In this document: piece after piece, positions 36,865-44,908 of the stretch | Layout of the letters: every line of letters begins with the position of its first letter | Position numbering within the stretch: position 1 is the stretch's first letter | NCBI GenBank assembly: GCA_029562975.1 | Contig: JAKQTR010000030.1 | Span: 248,001-312,000, forward strand | DNA from: Acidobacteriota bacterium | GTDB lineage: Bacteria > Acidobacteriota > Vicinamibacteria > Vicinamibacterales > JAKQTR01 | DNA: 64,000 nt | Direction of reading: 5' to 3' | Program-made: the position numbers and the translations under genes | Notes under the pieces: model-generated | What the model saw: only the letters and a program-made list of their open reading frames with translations | The model's database searches: none | Told to the model about the DNA's origin: nothing

Positions 36865-37671
36865 ATGTCGATGAAGCCGATTGGGCTTGCCGCCGCGGTC
36901 TGGCTGGCCCTCGGGGCCGCCCCGCAGGATCCGCTCGTCCGCGCGCGGCAGCTCTACAACGAACATCAGTACGAGGCCGCAGCGGTGGCGGCTCGCGAGG
37001 CCAGCCGCGTGCCCGAGCTTGCCGACGTGGCGGCCGTCGTGCTCGCCCGGGCGCACCTCGAATGCTACCGGGCGTCGGGGGAGGCCGCCGACCTCCTCGC
37101 CGCGCGCCAGGCGCTCGCCGCTGCCGACAGCCGCCGCCTCGCTCCGCGCGACCGCCACGACCTGCTCGTCGGGTACGGCGAGCTGCTGTACTTCGACGGC
37201 CACTACGGCGCGGCGGCCGAGATGTTCGGGGCGGCCCTCTCGAGCGCCGGCCAGGCGGCACCCGCGGATCGCGATCTCGTGCTCGACTGGTGGGCGGCGG
37301 CGCTCGATCGAGAGGCCCAACTGACGACCGGCGCCGATCGGGAGCGGCTCTACCGGCGCGTAATCGACCGCATGGAGCCGGCAGCGGAGGCAGACCCGCC
37401 CTCGGCTGCGGCCCTGTACTGGCTGGCGGCAGCCGCCGCCGGCGCCGGAGACGCCGGCCGCGCGTGGCATGCGGCCGTCTCCGGCTGGATCCGCGCGCCG
37501 CTTGCCGCCGGGCCGCGCGCCACGCTGCGGGCCGATCTCGAGCGCCTCGTCCAGCAGGCCATCATCCCGCTTCGGGCCCGGCTCCCGACGGCTGGGGGCG
37601 ACGCCAGGCAGGCGGCCGCCGCCATGCAGCGCGACTGGGAAGCCGTCAAGGAGATTGGCATCCGCCGCTGA
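36865..37671 (+). CDS. Secreted helical-repeat protein of unknown function
   Basis: This 268-residue protein begins with a short signal-like stretch (MSMKPIGLAAAVWLALGAAP). Helical hairpins reminiscent of TPR repeats follow: VRARQLYNEHQYEAAAVAA, LADVAAVVLARAHLECYR, LLVGYGELLYFDGHYGAAAEM and ALYWLAAAAAGAGDAGRAW. No catalytic motif is seen. It converges on the lipoprotein gene that ends at 37684. It is probably a periplasmic scaffold in the envelope cluster. Confidence 0.65.
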   Translation: MSMKPIGLAAAVWLALGAAPQDPLVRARQLYNEHQYEAAAVAAREASRVPELADVAAVVLARAHLECYRASGEAADLLAARQALAAADSRRLAPRDRHDLLVGYGELLYFDGHYGAAAEMFGAALSSAGQAAPADRDLVLDWWAAALDREAQLTTGADRERLYRRVIDRMEPAAEADPPSAAALYWLAAAAAGAGDAGRAWHAAVSGWIRAPLAAGPRATLRADLERLVQQAIIPLRARLPTAGGDARQAAAAMQRDWEAVKEIGIRR

Positions 37672-37683
37672 CGCGCCGACCGG

Positions 37684-38259
37684 CTACTTCACGAGCGCCG
37701 CAGCGAGCGTCGCGGCCTTGTCGGCCAGCTGCTCGGCGAACACGTAGTTCTTCACCTCCAGCGCATCGCCTGCCTGCTGCAGGAAGCGTCTCGCCGTGTC
37801 GTACTGCATGCGCCGGTCGCCCGAAAGCGCGCGGGCGTCGGTGCGGTCGAGGTCGTGCGCGGCGCGAGCCATCAGGGCGCGCACGGTCCGCTCCGCCTCC
37901 ATCACGTTCGCCGTCGTCTGGAGCGGGGCCGCGCCTGGCCCGGGCGCAACCGGCGGCGGCGCGGCGGCGGCACCGGCCTGATCCGCCTTCTCAGCGGCCT
38001 TGCCGGAGTTCCGATCGGGTCGGGACACGGTTGGGCGTGGCGCGGGCTTGATGACGACCGGCACAGGGCCGGGTTCGGGCTCGGCGTCCGGCGTCCCTTG
38101 AGGAAGCTCGACGGGTTCGACAGCGCGGGGAGGAGGCGCCGGCGGCGCGAGAGCTGGCCCTGCGGCAGGATCGATCTTCGCCTGCGCGGTCGCGCACGCG
38201 GTGGCCAGCGCCGCGGCTGCGGCCATCGCCAGCGCCAGCCCCGTCACGTGCCGTGTCAT
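37684..38259 (-). CDS. Putative lipoprotein with Pro-rich linker
   Basis: This 191-residue protein has a signal with a candidate lipobox (AALATACATA), a long linker rich in Pro, Ala and Glu, and a C-terminal helical region (RTVRALMARAAHDLDRTDARAL and FAEQLADKAATLAAAL) that looks coiled. The C-terminal helices resemble those of envelope proteins with a LysM-free, DUF4398-like fold, but I cannot assign a family. ATG 38274 in the same frame is an alternative start. Confidence 0.6.
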   Translation of the reverse strand: MTRHVTGLALAMAAAAALATACATAQAKIDPAAGPALAPPAPPPRAVEPVELPQGTPDAEPEPGPVPVVIKPAPRPTVSRPDRNSGKAAEKADQAGAAAAPPPVAPGPGAAPLQTTANVMEAERTVRALMARAAHDLDRTDARALSGDRRMQYDTARRFLQQAGDALEVKNYVFAEQLADKAATLAAALVK

Positions 38260-38322
38260 GGCCTCATTATGCATTATGCGCCATTGCGGTCAGATCCGCA
38301 GTGGTGCGGATCCGGCCGCGGT

Positions 38323-40167
38323 TCAGGCGCAGGGCAGCGTGATGCGGAACGTCGTGCCGCGGCCGGGCGACGACTGCACCTCGATCTCGCCGTCGTGCAG
38401 CTGGATGGTCCGGTACACCATCGACAGGCCGATCCCGGTTCCGCCCTGGCGGGTGGTGAAATAGAGGTTGAAGATCTGATCGAGGTGCTCCGGCGGGATG
38501 CCCGCGCCGGTGTCCTCGACGACGATCTCGACGCGCCGGTCACGGAGGGCGTGCCCGGCCATCCTGAGCCGCCCGCCGCCCGGCATGGCCTGGCAGGCGT
38601 TCAGGGCCAGGTTCAGCAGCGCCTGCTGCAACGCGCCGGGGTCGGCCCGCAGCATCGGCAGGTCCTCCGGGCAGTCCACCGCGATCTCGACGCCGGTCTT
38701 TCCTGCCTCGGCCCGGACGATGGGCATCAGCGAACCCACGACGGCCGCCAGTCCCACCTCCTGCAGCTTCAGCTCCTCTGGCCGCGTGAAGGTCAGCAGG
38801 CCCTGCAGCATTTCGTCCAGCCGCTTGAGCGTCGCGGTGATGGACGCGACGTGCGCCGCGGCCGCCTCCCGGTCGACCGGCTGCGCGCGTGGCCCGCCCG
38901 CGCCGAGATCCTGCTTCACGAGCTCGAGGTGGATCGTCGCCGCGTGCAGCGAGTTCTTGATCTCGTGCGCGACGCCGGCGGTCAGGCGGCCGAGCGCCGC
39001 CACCTTCCGCGAATACTGCAGCGTCGATTCCACCTCGCCGATGTAGCCGAGGTCGCGCGACACGAGCATCACGCCGAGGGTGCGCCCCGCGCCGTCCTCG
39101 ATGGCGTGCGTCATGACGAGGCGCCGGCCGCGGCCGGCGCTCCCGTCTGCCTGGCGATGGCCGCCTCCCGGGGCGCCGGCGTCAATGGCGACGGGCCCGC
39201 GCGACTGCCCGTCGGAGGCGGTCTGTTCCACCAGGCTCCGGCAGGGATCGCCGTCCGGCCAGATCTCGGCGAGCGTCCGGCCCGCGAGCCCGGCCGGGAG
39301 CGCCGCCGACATGGCGGGGTTGCCGAAGAGCAGCTCGCCGCCCGGCGCGAAGAACGCGACCGCGTCCTCGAGCCGGCCGACGATGGACTCGAGCCTCGAC
39401 GTCTCGCCCTCGAGTTTCGATCGGTCAGCGGAGATCCGCTCGCTCACCGTGTTGAAGAAGCCGCCCAGCTCGCCGAGTTCGTCCTCACGCGGCAGGTCGA
39501 GCTTCACGCCGAACTCGCCGCGCCCGAGGCGCGACAGGCCGCTTCTAATGAGGTGGATGGGCCGCAGCAGGGACTGCGCCAGGATCATCGCGATCAGGCT
39601 CGACAGCCCGAGGGCGGCAAGCGCCGTGAGCACCGCGGGGCGCATGGCGCGGCCGAGATCCGCCCGGGCCAGGAGCATCGACACGCCCACGCGGATCGTG
39701 CCGAACCTCGATCCGCCCATCAGCAGCGGCTGCTGGATCTCGAGCATCCGCCCGGCGTCGGCGTAGATCGCGCGCACCTGCGCCCACGGCCGGTCCGCCA
39801 GCAGCGCGTCCAGGCCCGGCCGCGCCGGCATGGCCTGTCCCACGCACGCCGAGTCGCTGTGGGCGACGACGACCTCGCTGGCGTCGACGATGGCGGCGTA
39901 GGTGACGTTCTCGGAGTAGACGCTGGACTCGAGGATCGAGCGGAGCCCGGGGTCCGATCGCAAGGCGGCGTACGGCTGGGCGGACGCCGCGACGACGTCC
40001 CGGGCGCGGTGATAGATCGCATTGGCCAGGAACACGCCGCGGGCCCGGGTCTCCTCCAGGCGCACGCGCGCGACGCCCGTGACATAGACGGCGCCCAGCA
40101 CGATCACGGCGAAGCCGACGATGGACGTGACGGCGGCGACCTGCCGGGCCTTGAGGCTGAGGCGCAT
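38323..40167 (-). CDS. Membrane sensor histidine kinase (NtrB-like)
   Basis: This 614-residue kinase has two membrane helices (about 8-32 and 180-200) enclosing a periplasmic sensor of about 150 residues, then HAMP (about 203-255), a PAS-like domain (about 258-385), the H-box AGVAHEIKNSLHA with His401, and an ATPase domain (NLALNACQA, DTGAGIPPEHLDQIF, GTGIGLSMVYR). It pairs with the sigma-54 response regulator gene 3 bases upstream, in the same operon. The signal is unknown. NSL replaces the usual NPL after the H-box, a mild variation. Confidence 0.9.
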   Translation of the reverse strand: MRLSLKARQVAAVTSIVGFAVIVLGAVYVTGVARVRLEETRARGVFLANAIYHRARDVVAASAQPYAALRSDPGLRSILESSVYSENVTYAAIVDASEVVVAHSDSACVGQAMPARPGLDALLADRPWAQVRAIYADAGRMLEIQQPLLMGGSRFGTIRVGVSMLLARADLGRAMRPAVLTALAALGLSSLIAMILAQSLLRPIHLIRSGLSRLGRGEFGVKLDLPREDELGELGGFFNTVSERISADRSKLEGETSRLESIVGRLEDAVAFFAPGGELLFGNPAMSAALPAGLAGRTLAEIWPDGDPCRSLVEQTASDGQSRGPVAIDAGAPGGGHRQADGSAGRGRRLVMTHAIEDGAGRTLGVMLVSRDLGYIGEVESTLQYSRKVAALGRLTAGVAHEIKNSLHAATIHLELVKQDLGAGGPRAQPVDREAAAAHVASITATLKRLDEMLQGLLTFTRPEELKLQEVGLAAVVGSLMPIVRAEAGKTGVEIAVDCPEDLPMLRADPGALQQALLNLALNACQAMPGGGRLRMAGHALRDRRVEIVVEDTGAGIPPEHLDQIFNLYFTTRQGGTGIGLSMVYRTIQLHDGEIEVQSSPGRGTTFRITLPCA

Positions 40168-40170
40168 GGC

Positions 40171-41565
40171 CTAGGCGCCGCTCCCCAGGCCGAGGTCGCG
40201 GAAGCGGTTCAGCTTGTTGTGCAGCGTCTTGAGGCTGATGCCGAGCATCTCGGCCGCCCGGGTCTTGTTGTTCCCGGTGTGCTCGAGGGTCAGCATGATC
40301 AGCCGCCGCTCGGCCTCGTCCACGGTCATGCCGGGCTGGAGCGGTCCGCCGCCCTGCGGAGGCTGCGAAGACGGCCGGCCCAGGGGCGGCAGGTCCTGCG
40401 CCTCGACCAGGCGGCCGGAGGCCATGATCGTCGCCCGCTCGATGACGTTCCGCAGTTCGCGCACGTTGCCGGGCCACGCGTACGACTCGAGCGCGCGACG
40501 GGCGGCCGGCGAGATGCCCGCGGCCGACTTCGCGTGCAGTTCGCCGAACTCCCGCACGAAGCTGTCCACCAGGATCGGCAGGTCCTCCATGCGCTCGCGC
40601 AGCGGCGGCAGCCTGATCGCGACGACGTTGAGGCGGTAGTACAGATCCTCGCGGAGCCGCCCCGTCTCGACGGCAGATGCGGGATCGCTGTTCGTCGCCG
40701 CGATCACGCGGACGTCCACGCTCTGCTCGACGCGCCCGCCGAGGCGGCGGAACGACCGCTCCTGCAGGACGCGGAGCAGCTTCACCTGCATCGCCGGGGC
40801 CATCTCGGCAATCTCGTCGAGAAACAGCGTGCCGCGGTGGGCCAGCTCGAAGCAGCCGGCCTGGCGCTCGACCGCGCCCGTGAACGCGCCCCGCTCGTGG
40901 CCGAAGAGCTCCGACTCGAGGAGCGCCTCCGGGATCGCGGCGCAGTTGATCGGCACCCACGGGGCCGACGCCCGGGGGCTCAGGCGGTGGATGGTCTGCG
41001 CAACCAGCTCCTTGCCCGTGCCGGACTCGCCGCTGACGAGCACCGACGCGCTGGTCGGCGCGGCCTGCTCGATCACGCGGTAGACGGCCTGCATGGCGGG
41101 GCTCCGGCCGATCATGCGGCCGAAGGAGCCGTGCTCGCGCAGCTGGCGGCGCAGCGCCTTCACCTCGCGCAGGGTCTCCTGGCGCTCGATGATCTTGTCG
41201 AGCACCACGCGCAGGCGCTGGATGTCCACCGGCTTGCTCAGGTAGTCGTACGCCCCGTGCTTGAGGGCCTCGACGGCCGTGTCCACCGTCCCCTGCGCGG
41301 TGAGGATGACCGTCGTGATTTCGCCGTCCTCCTGCCGGAGGGCCCGGAGCAGGCCGAGGCCGTCGAGCCGCGGCATCACGAGATCGGTGAGCACGATGTC
41401 CGGGCGGAACGCGGAAGCCTTCGCCAGCGCGTCCTCGCCGTCGCACGCGGCCTCGACGGCGAAGCCCCAGCCTTGCAGCAGCTGCTGGAACCCGACGCGC
41501 GAAGCCGCATCGTCTTCAACGAGGAGGATGCGGACGCGGTCGTCTGGCGCGGTGTCGGGCGGCAT
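40171..41565 (-). CDS. NtrC-family sigma-54 response regulator
   Basis: This 464-residue activator has a receiver domain (ILLVEDDAAS, phospho-Asp in VLTDLVMP, LTAQG, Lys in YLSKPVD), an AAA+ domain with Walker A GESGTGKE, the sigma-54 contact loop GAFTGA, and a Fis-type HTH (NNKTRAAEMLGISLKTLHNKL, as AAEMLGISLKTLHNKL). It activates sigma-54 promoters when phosphorylated by its partner kinase encoded just downstream. ATG 41565 was chosen; TTG 41616 in frame is less likely. The sigma-54-like site before the TonB receptor gene is a candidate target, although 13 kb away. Confidence 0.92.
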   Translation of the reverse strand: MPPDTAPDDRVRILLVEDDAASRVGFQQLLQGWGFAVEAACDGEDALAKASAFRPDIVLTDLVMPRLDGLGLLRALRQEDGEITTVILTAQGTVDTAVEALKHGAYDYLSKPVDIQRLRVVLDKIIERQETLREVKALRRQLREHGSFGRMIGRSPAMQAVYRVIEQAAPTSASVLVSGESGTGKELVAQTIHRLSPRASAPWVPINCAAIPEALLESELFGHERGAFTGAVERQAGCFELAHRGTLFLDEIAEMAPAMQVKLLRVLQERSFRRLGGRVEQSVDVRVIAATNSDPASAVETGRLREDLYYRLNVVAIRLPPLRERMEDLPILVDSFVREFGELHAKSAAGISPAARRALESYAWPGNVRELRNVIERATIMASGRLVEAQDLPPLGRPSSQPPQGGGPLQPGMTVDEAERRLIMLTLEHTGNNKTRAAEMLGISLKTLHNKLNRFRDLGLGSGA

Positions 41566-41668
41566 GAGAGGTCGGCGGTCCCCGCCATTCTGCCCCACAT
41601 ACCCGGCTGACTCCAAGGGGCGGACGATCTACACTGGTGCCAGCTCCGCGCAGCAGCTTGGAGGCGCC

Positions 41669-42637
41669 ATGCACAAGAAGACGGCGCTCGTGGTCCTCGT
41701 CCTCCTCGCCGCGACGCTGCCGACGGCCTGCGCAGGCCCCGACGATCGGGCGGGCCCGGCGACGGCCCGTTCCCAGACGGGGCCCAGTGCCAGTGCCGTC
41801 GAGGGCGGCGGCGGCGCCTCGCCGCTGGGCCGCCTCTACGGCGCCACCGGGGCCGCGCGAAACCTTGGCGCCGTGGCGTTTCCGCCGCGCAACGAGCCGT
41901 ACGCGTTCCGGCAGGAGCTGGAGGCCAAGTACCGCGACGGCCTGGGGCGGCCGCCGTCCCCCACCTTCGTCGATCTCGAGGGCGACATCGTCTGGACGCA
42001 GGAGTACGTGCGGTACCGGGTGAACGGGTGCGATCATCCGGCGGCCGCGCAGCGGGTGTTCGATCAGATCGACGGCCGGGGGGTGTCGCCCGTGTGCGGC
42101 GACGCCGCGCCGGGCCCGGTCGCGTTCCCGCCGCGCAACGAGCCGTACGCGTTCCGCCTAGAGCTGGAGGCGAAGTACCGCGACGGGCTGCATCGGCCTG
42201 CGACCTCGTCCAACGTCGACATCGAGGGATCGATTGTCTGGACGCAGGAGTACCTGCGGTACCGGGTGAACCGGTGCGGCCACGCCGCCGCCGCCGCCAA
42301 GGTGCTCAGCCAGATCGACGGCCAGGGGATCGCGCCAACGTGCTGGGACGCGCTGTCGGGCGTCTGGGACGGCGAGTCCGACTACTTCAACGCGCCGTTC
42401 ACGATGGACGTCTACATGCGGGGCGCGAGCATCCTCGGGCGGTACAGCGACCGTCACGACACGGGCTCCCTCTGGGGCACGTACGAGAGCGGACCGGCGG
42501 TCGTGATCAACGCGTACTTCGGCGACGGCGGCATCCGCTTCGACGGGGCGTTCGCCGGGCCGGACACGATCCGGGGCTCGATGCGCGTCTCGACGTTGAG
42601 CCGCCTCTATCACTTCACGATGACGCGGCGGCCGTGA
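41669..42637 (+). CDS. Lipoprotein with two tandem 82-residue repeats
   Basis: This 322-residue protein has a lipoprotein signal (LVLLAATLPTACAG). Two close copies of an 82-residue unit follow (DNA period 246 bases, from 41873 and 42119). Each unit runs VAFPPRNEPYAFR, ELEAKYRDGL, IVWTQEY, RYRVN and QIDG. A beta-rich C-terminal domain (GVWDGESDYFNAPFTMDVYMRG, here in parts GVWDGESDYF and FTMDVYMRG) ends RLYHFTMTRRP. The C-terminal part may be a lipocalin- or DUF-like barrel. The conserved W, Y and single Cys in each unit suggest a folded binding module. I do not recognise the repeat family. Confidence 0.7.
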   Translation: MHKKTALVVLVLLAATLPTACAGPDDRAGPATARSQTGPSASAVEGGGGASPLGRLYGATGAARNLGAVAFPPRNEPYAFRQELEAKYRDGLGRPPSPTFVDLEGDIVWTQEYVRYRVNGCDHPAAAQRVFDQIDGRGVSPVCGDAAPGPVAFPPRNEPYAFRLELEAKYRDGLHRPATSSNVDIEGSIVWTQEYLRYRVNRCGHAAAAAKVLSQIDGQGIAPTCWDALSGVWDGESDYFNAPFTMDVYMRGASILGRYSDRHDTGSLWGTYESGPAVVINAYFGDGGIRFDGAFAGPDTIRGSMRVSTLSRLYHFTMTRRP

Positions 42638-42691
42638 CGCCGCCGCTCGCGGCGCTTCTCCCGCGAAAGCCGCCGCGCTAGAATTCCCGTC

Positions 42692-44734
42692 ATGTCGAGG
42701 CTGCTGAGCGTCGCCGTCTGGGGCGCGGTGGCCGCGGCCGGCGCCGCCGCCGTCCTCGTCTCGGCGCTCCACCGCGGCGAGTCCATCAACGCACTCTGGA
42801 TCGTGACCGCCGGCCTGTGCTCGTTCGCCATCGCCTACCGCTTCTACAGCAAGTGGCTCGCCGTGAAGGTGCTCGCGATCGACGACCGGCGCGCGCCGCC
42901 GTCGATCACCGAGCGCGACGGCAAGGACTTCGTGCCCACGAACACGTGGGTCGTCTACGGCCACCACTTCGCCGCCATCGCGGGCCCGGGGCCGCTTGTG
43001 GGCCCCGTGCTGGCCGCCCAGTTCGGCTACCTGCCCGGCATGCTCTGGATCCTGGTCGGCGCCACCCTCGGCGGCGGCGTCCACGACGCAGTCATCCTGT
43101 TCGCCTCGATGCGGCGATGCGGCCGGTCCCTCGGCCAGATGCTGAAAGAGGAGGTCAACCCCGTCGTCGGCGTCATCGCCCTCGTCAGCCTGCTCGCGAT
43201 CATGACGATCCTGCTCGCCGTGCTGGGCCTGGTGGTGGTCAAGGCGCTGGCGGAGAGCCCCTGGGGCCTCTTCACGATCGCCATGACGATCCCGCTCGCC
43301 CTGGCGATGGGGCTGGCCCATACCGTCGGGAAGGTCAGCGTGCGGACGGTGACGGTCTTCGGCGTGACGGCGCTCCTGGCCAGCGTCTGGGGCGGCAGCC
43401 AGCTGGGCGCGTGGGGCCTGACGCCGTGGTTCGATCGCGGCGCCGAGTGGATCGCGTGGGCCATCATCCTGTACGGCTTCGCGGCGTCGGTGCTGCCGGT
43501 GTGGCTGCTGCTCGCGCCGCGTGACTACCTGAGCACGTACATGAAGCTCGGCACGGTGGCGGTGCTCGCGGCGGCGATCGTGATCGTGGCGCCGCCGCTG
43601 CACATGCCCGCGCTCACGCGCTATGTCGGCGGCACGGGGCCCGTGTTCGCCGGCCCGGTGTTTCCGTTCGTGTTCATCACCATCGCGTGCGGCGCCGTCT
43701 CGGGGTTCCACGCGCTCATCTCGTCTGGCACCACGCCGAAGATGGCCTCGCGCGAGTCGGTCGTCCGCAGCGTCGGGTACGGCGCGATGATCACCGAGAT
43801 GCTGGTGGCCATCATGGCGCTCGTCGCGGCGTCGGCGCTGCAGCCGGGGCAGTACTTCGCGATCAACGCCGGCATCAACAAGACGCAGGCGCCCGCCGCC
43901 GTCGTCGAGGCCGTCACCGCCGCGGGCTTCCCCGTGACGGTGGCCGAGATGGACCGGATCGCCGCCGACGTCGGCGAGAAGACGATGTTCGGGCGCACCG
44001 GCGGGGCGCCGACCTTCGCCCTCGGCATGGCGCGCATGTTCGCCAAGGCGTTCGGCGAGGGCTGGATGGCGCTCTGGTACCACTTCGCCATCATGTTCGA
44101 GGCCCTCTTCATCCTGACGACCATCGATGCCGGCACGAGAGTGGGCCGGTTCGTCCTGCAGGACTTCCTCGGCCAGATGTGGGCACCCCTCGGCGACACG
44201 CGCTCGTGGCCCGCGAACGTGCTGGCGAGCGGGCTCATCGTCGGGGCGTGGGGGTACTTCCTCTACCAGGGAGTGGTCGACCCGATGGGCGGCATCAACA
44301 CGCTCTGGCCGCTCTTCGGCATCGCCAACCAGCTGCTCGCCGTGATCGCCTTCGCCCTCGGCACGACGATCCTCATCAAGATGGGCCGGACGCGCTACGC
44401 GTGGGTGACGGCGGTCCCGCTCGCCTTCCTCATTGCCGTGACCTTCTCGGCCGGGCTTATCAAGATCTTCTCGCCGGACCCGGCGTTGGGGTTCCTGGCC
44501 GGCGCGCGGCATTTCGCCGGACTGGCGGCCGACGGCGGCCCGCCAGCCCAGGCGGCCCTGTGGCAGCGGACGGTGGCGATGAACCAGCTCGACGCCGCCG
44601 TCGCGGGGCTCTTTCTCCTGTTCGTGGCGGTCATCGTCGCGGGATGCGCGCGCGACTGGTTCCGGATGCTCAGGGGCCGGAAGCCCATCGAGCTGCGCGA
44701 GTGCCCGTACGTCCCGATGCCGGAGCAGGTGTGA
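42692..44734 (+). CDS. cstA: Carbon starvation protein CstA (pyruvate/peptide transporter)
   Basis: This 680-residue integral membrane protein has about sixteen hydrophobic segments. The CstA core shows FVPTNTWVVYGHHFAAIAG (parts FVPTNTWVVYGHHF and AAIAGPGPLVGP), LGGGVHDAVILF, FHALISSGTTPK and GSWFALFVP-like NTLWPLFGIANQLL. Members take up pyruvate or small peptides under carbon limitation. Length fits CstA (about 700 residues), including the C-terminal domain. With the secreted peptidases around it, peptide or pyruvate scavenging is a reasonable inference. It is transcribed alone and converges on the S9 peptidase gene. Confidence 0.92.
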   Translation: MSRLLSVAVWGAVAAAGAAAVLVSALHRGESINALWIVTAGLCSFAIAYRFYSKWLAVKVLAIDDRRAPPSITERDGKDFVPTNTWVVYGHHFAAIAGPGPLVGPVLAAQFGYLPGMLWILVGATLGGGVHDAVILFASMRRCGRSLGQMLKEEVNPVVGVIALVSLLAIMTILLAVLGLVVVKALAESPWGLFTIAMTIPLALAMGLAHTVGKVSVRTVTVFGVTALLASVWGGSQLGAWGLTPWFDRGAEWIAWAIILYGFAASVLPVWLLLAPRDYLSTYMKLGTVAVLAAAIVIVAPPLHMPALTRYVGGTGPVFAGPVFPFVFITIACGAVSGFHALISSGTTPKMASRESVVRSVGYGAMITEMLVAIMALVAASALQPGQYFAINAGINKTQAPAAVVEAVTAAGFPVTVAEMDRIAADVGEKTMFGRTGGAPTFALGMARMFAKAFGEGWMALWYHFAIMFEALFILTTIDAGTRVGRFVLQDFLGQMWAPLGDTRSWPANVLASGLIVGAWGYFLYQGVVDPMGGINTLWPLFGIANQLLAVIAFALGTTILIKMGRTRYAWVTAVPLAFLIAVTFSAGLIKIFSPDPALGFLAGARHFAGLAADGGPPAQAALWQRTVAMNQLDAAVAGLFLLFVAVIVAGCARDWFRMLRGRKPIELRECPYVPMPEQV

Positions 44735-44908
44735 GGAGGGCGCCGGACGCGGAAACGCGGCCTTCCCGGTGGGACCCGAACGGCATCTGCAGGCCAGGCC
44801 TCGAGGCGAGGGGCCCTGCCGCCCCTTCGCGCCATCACCTGGAGCGCGCGCCCGGGGCCGTGTCCATCCGAGGGCACCGACTCGATGGAAGGGCGCGCCC
44901 CGGGACCC

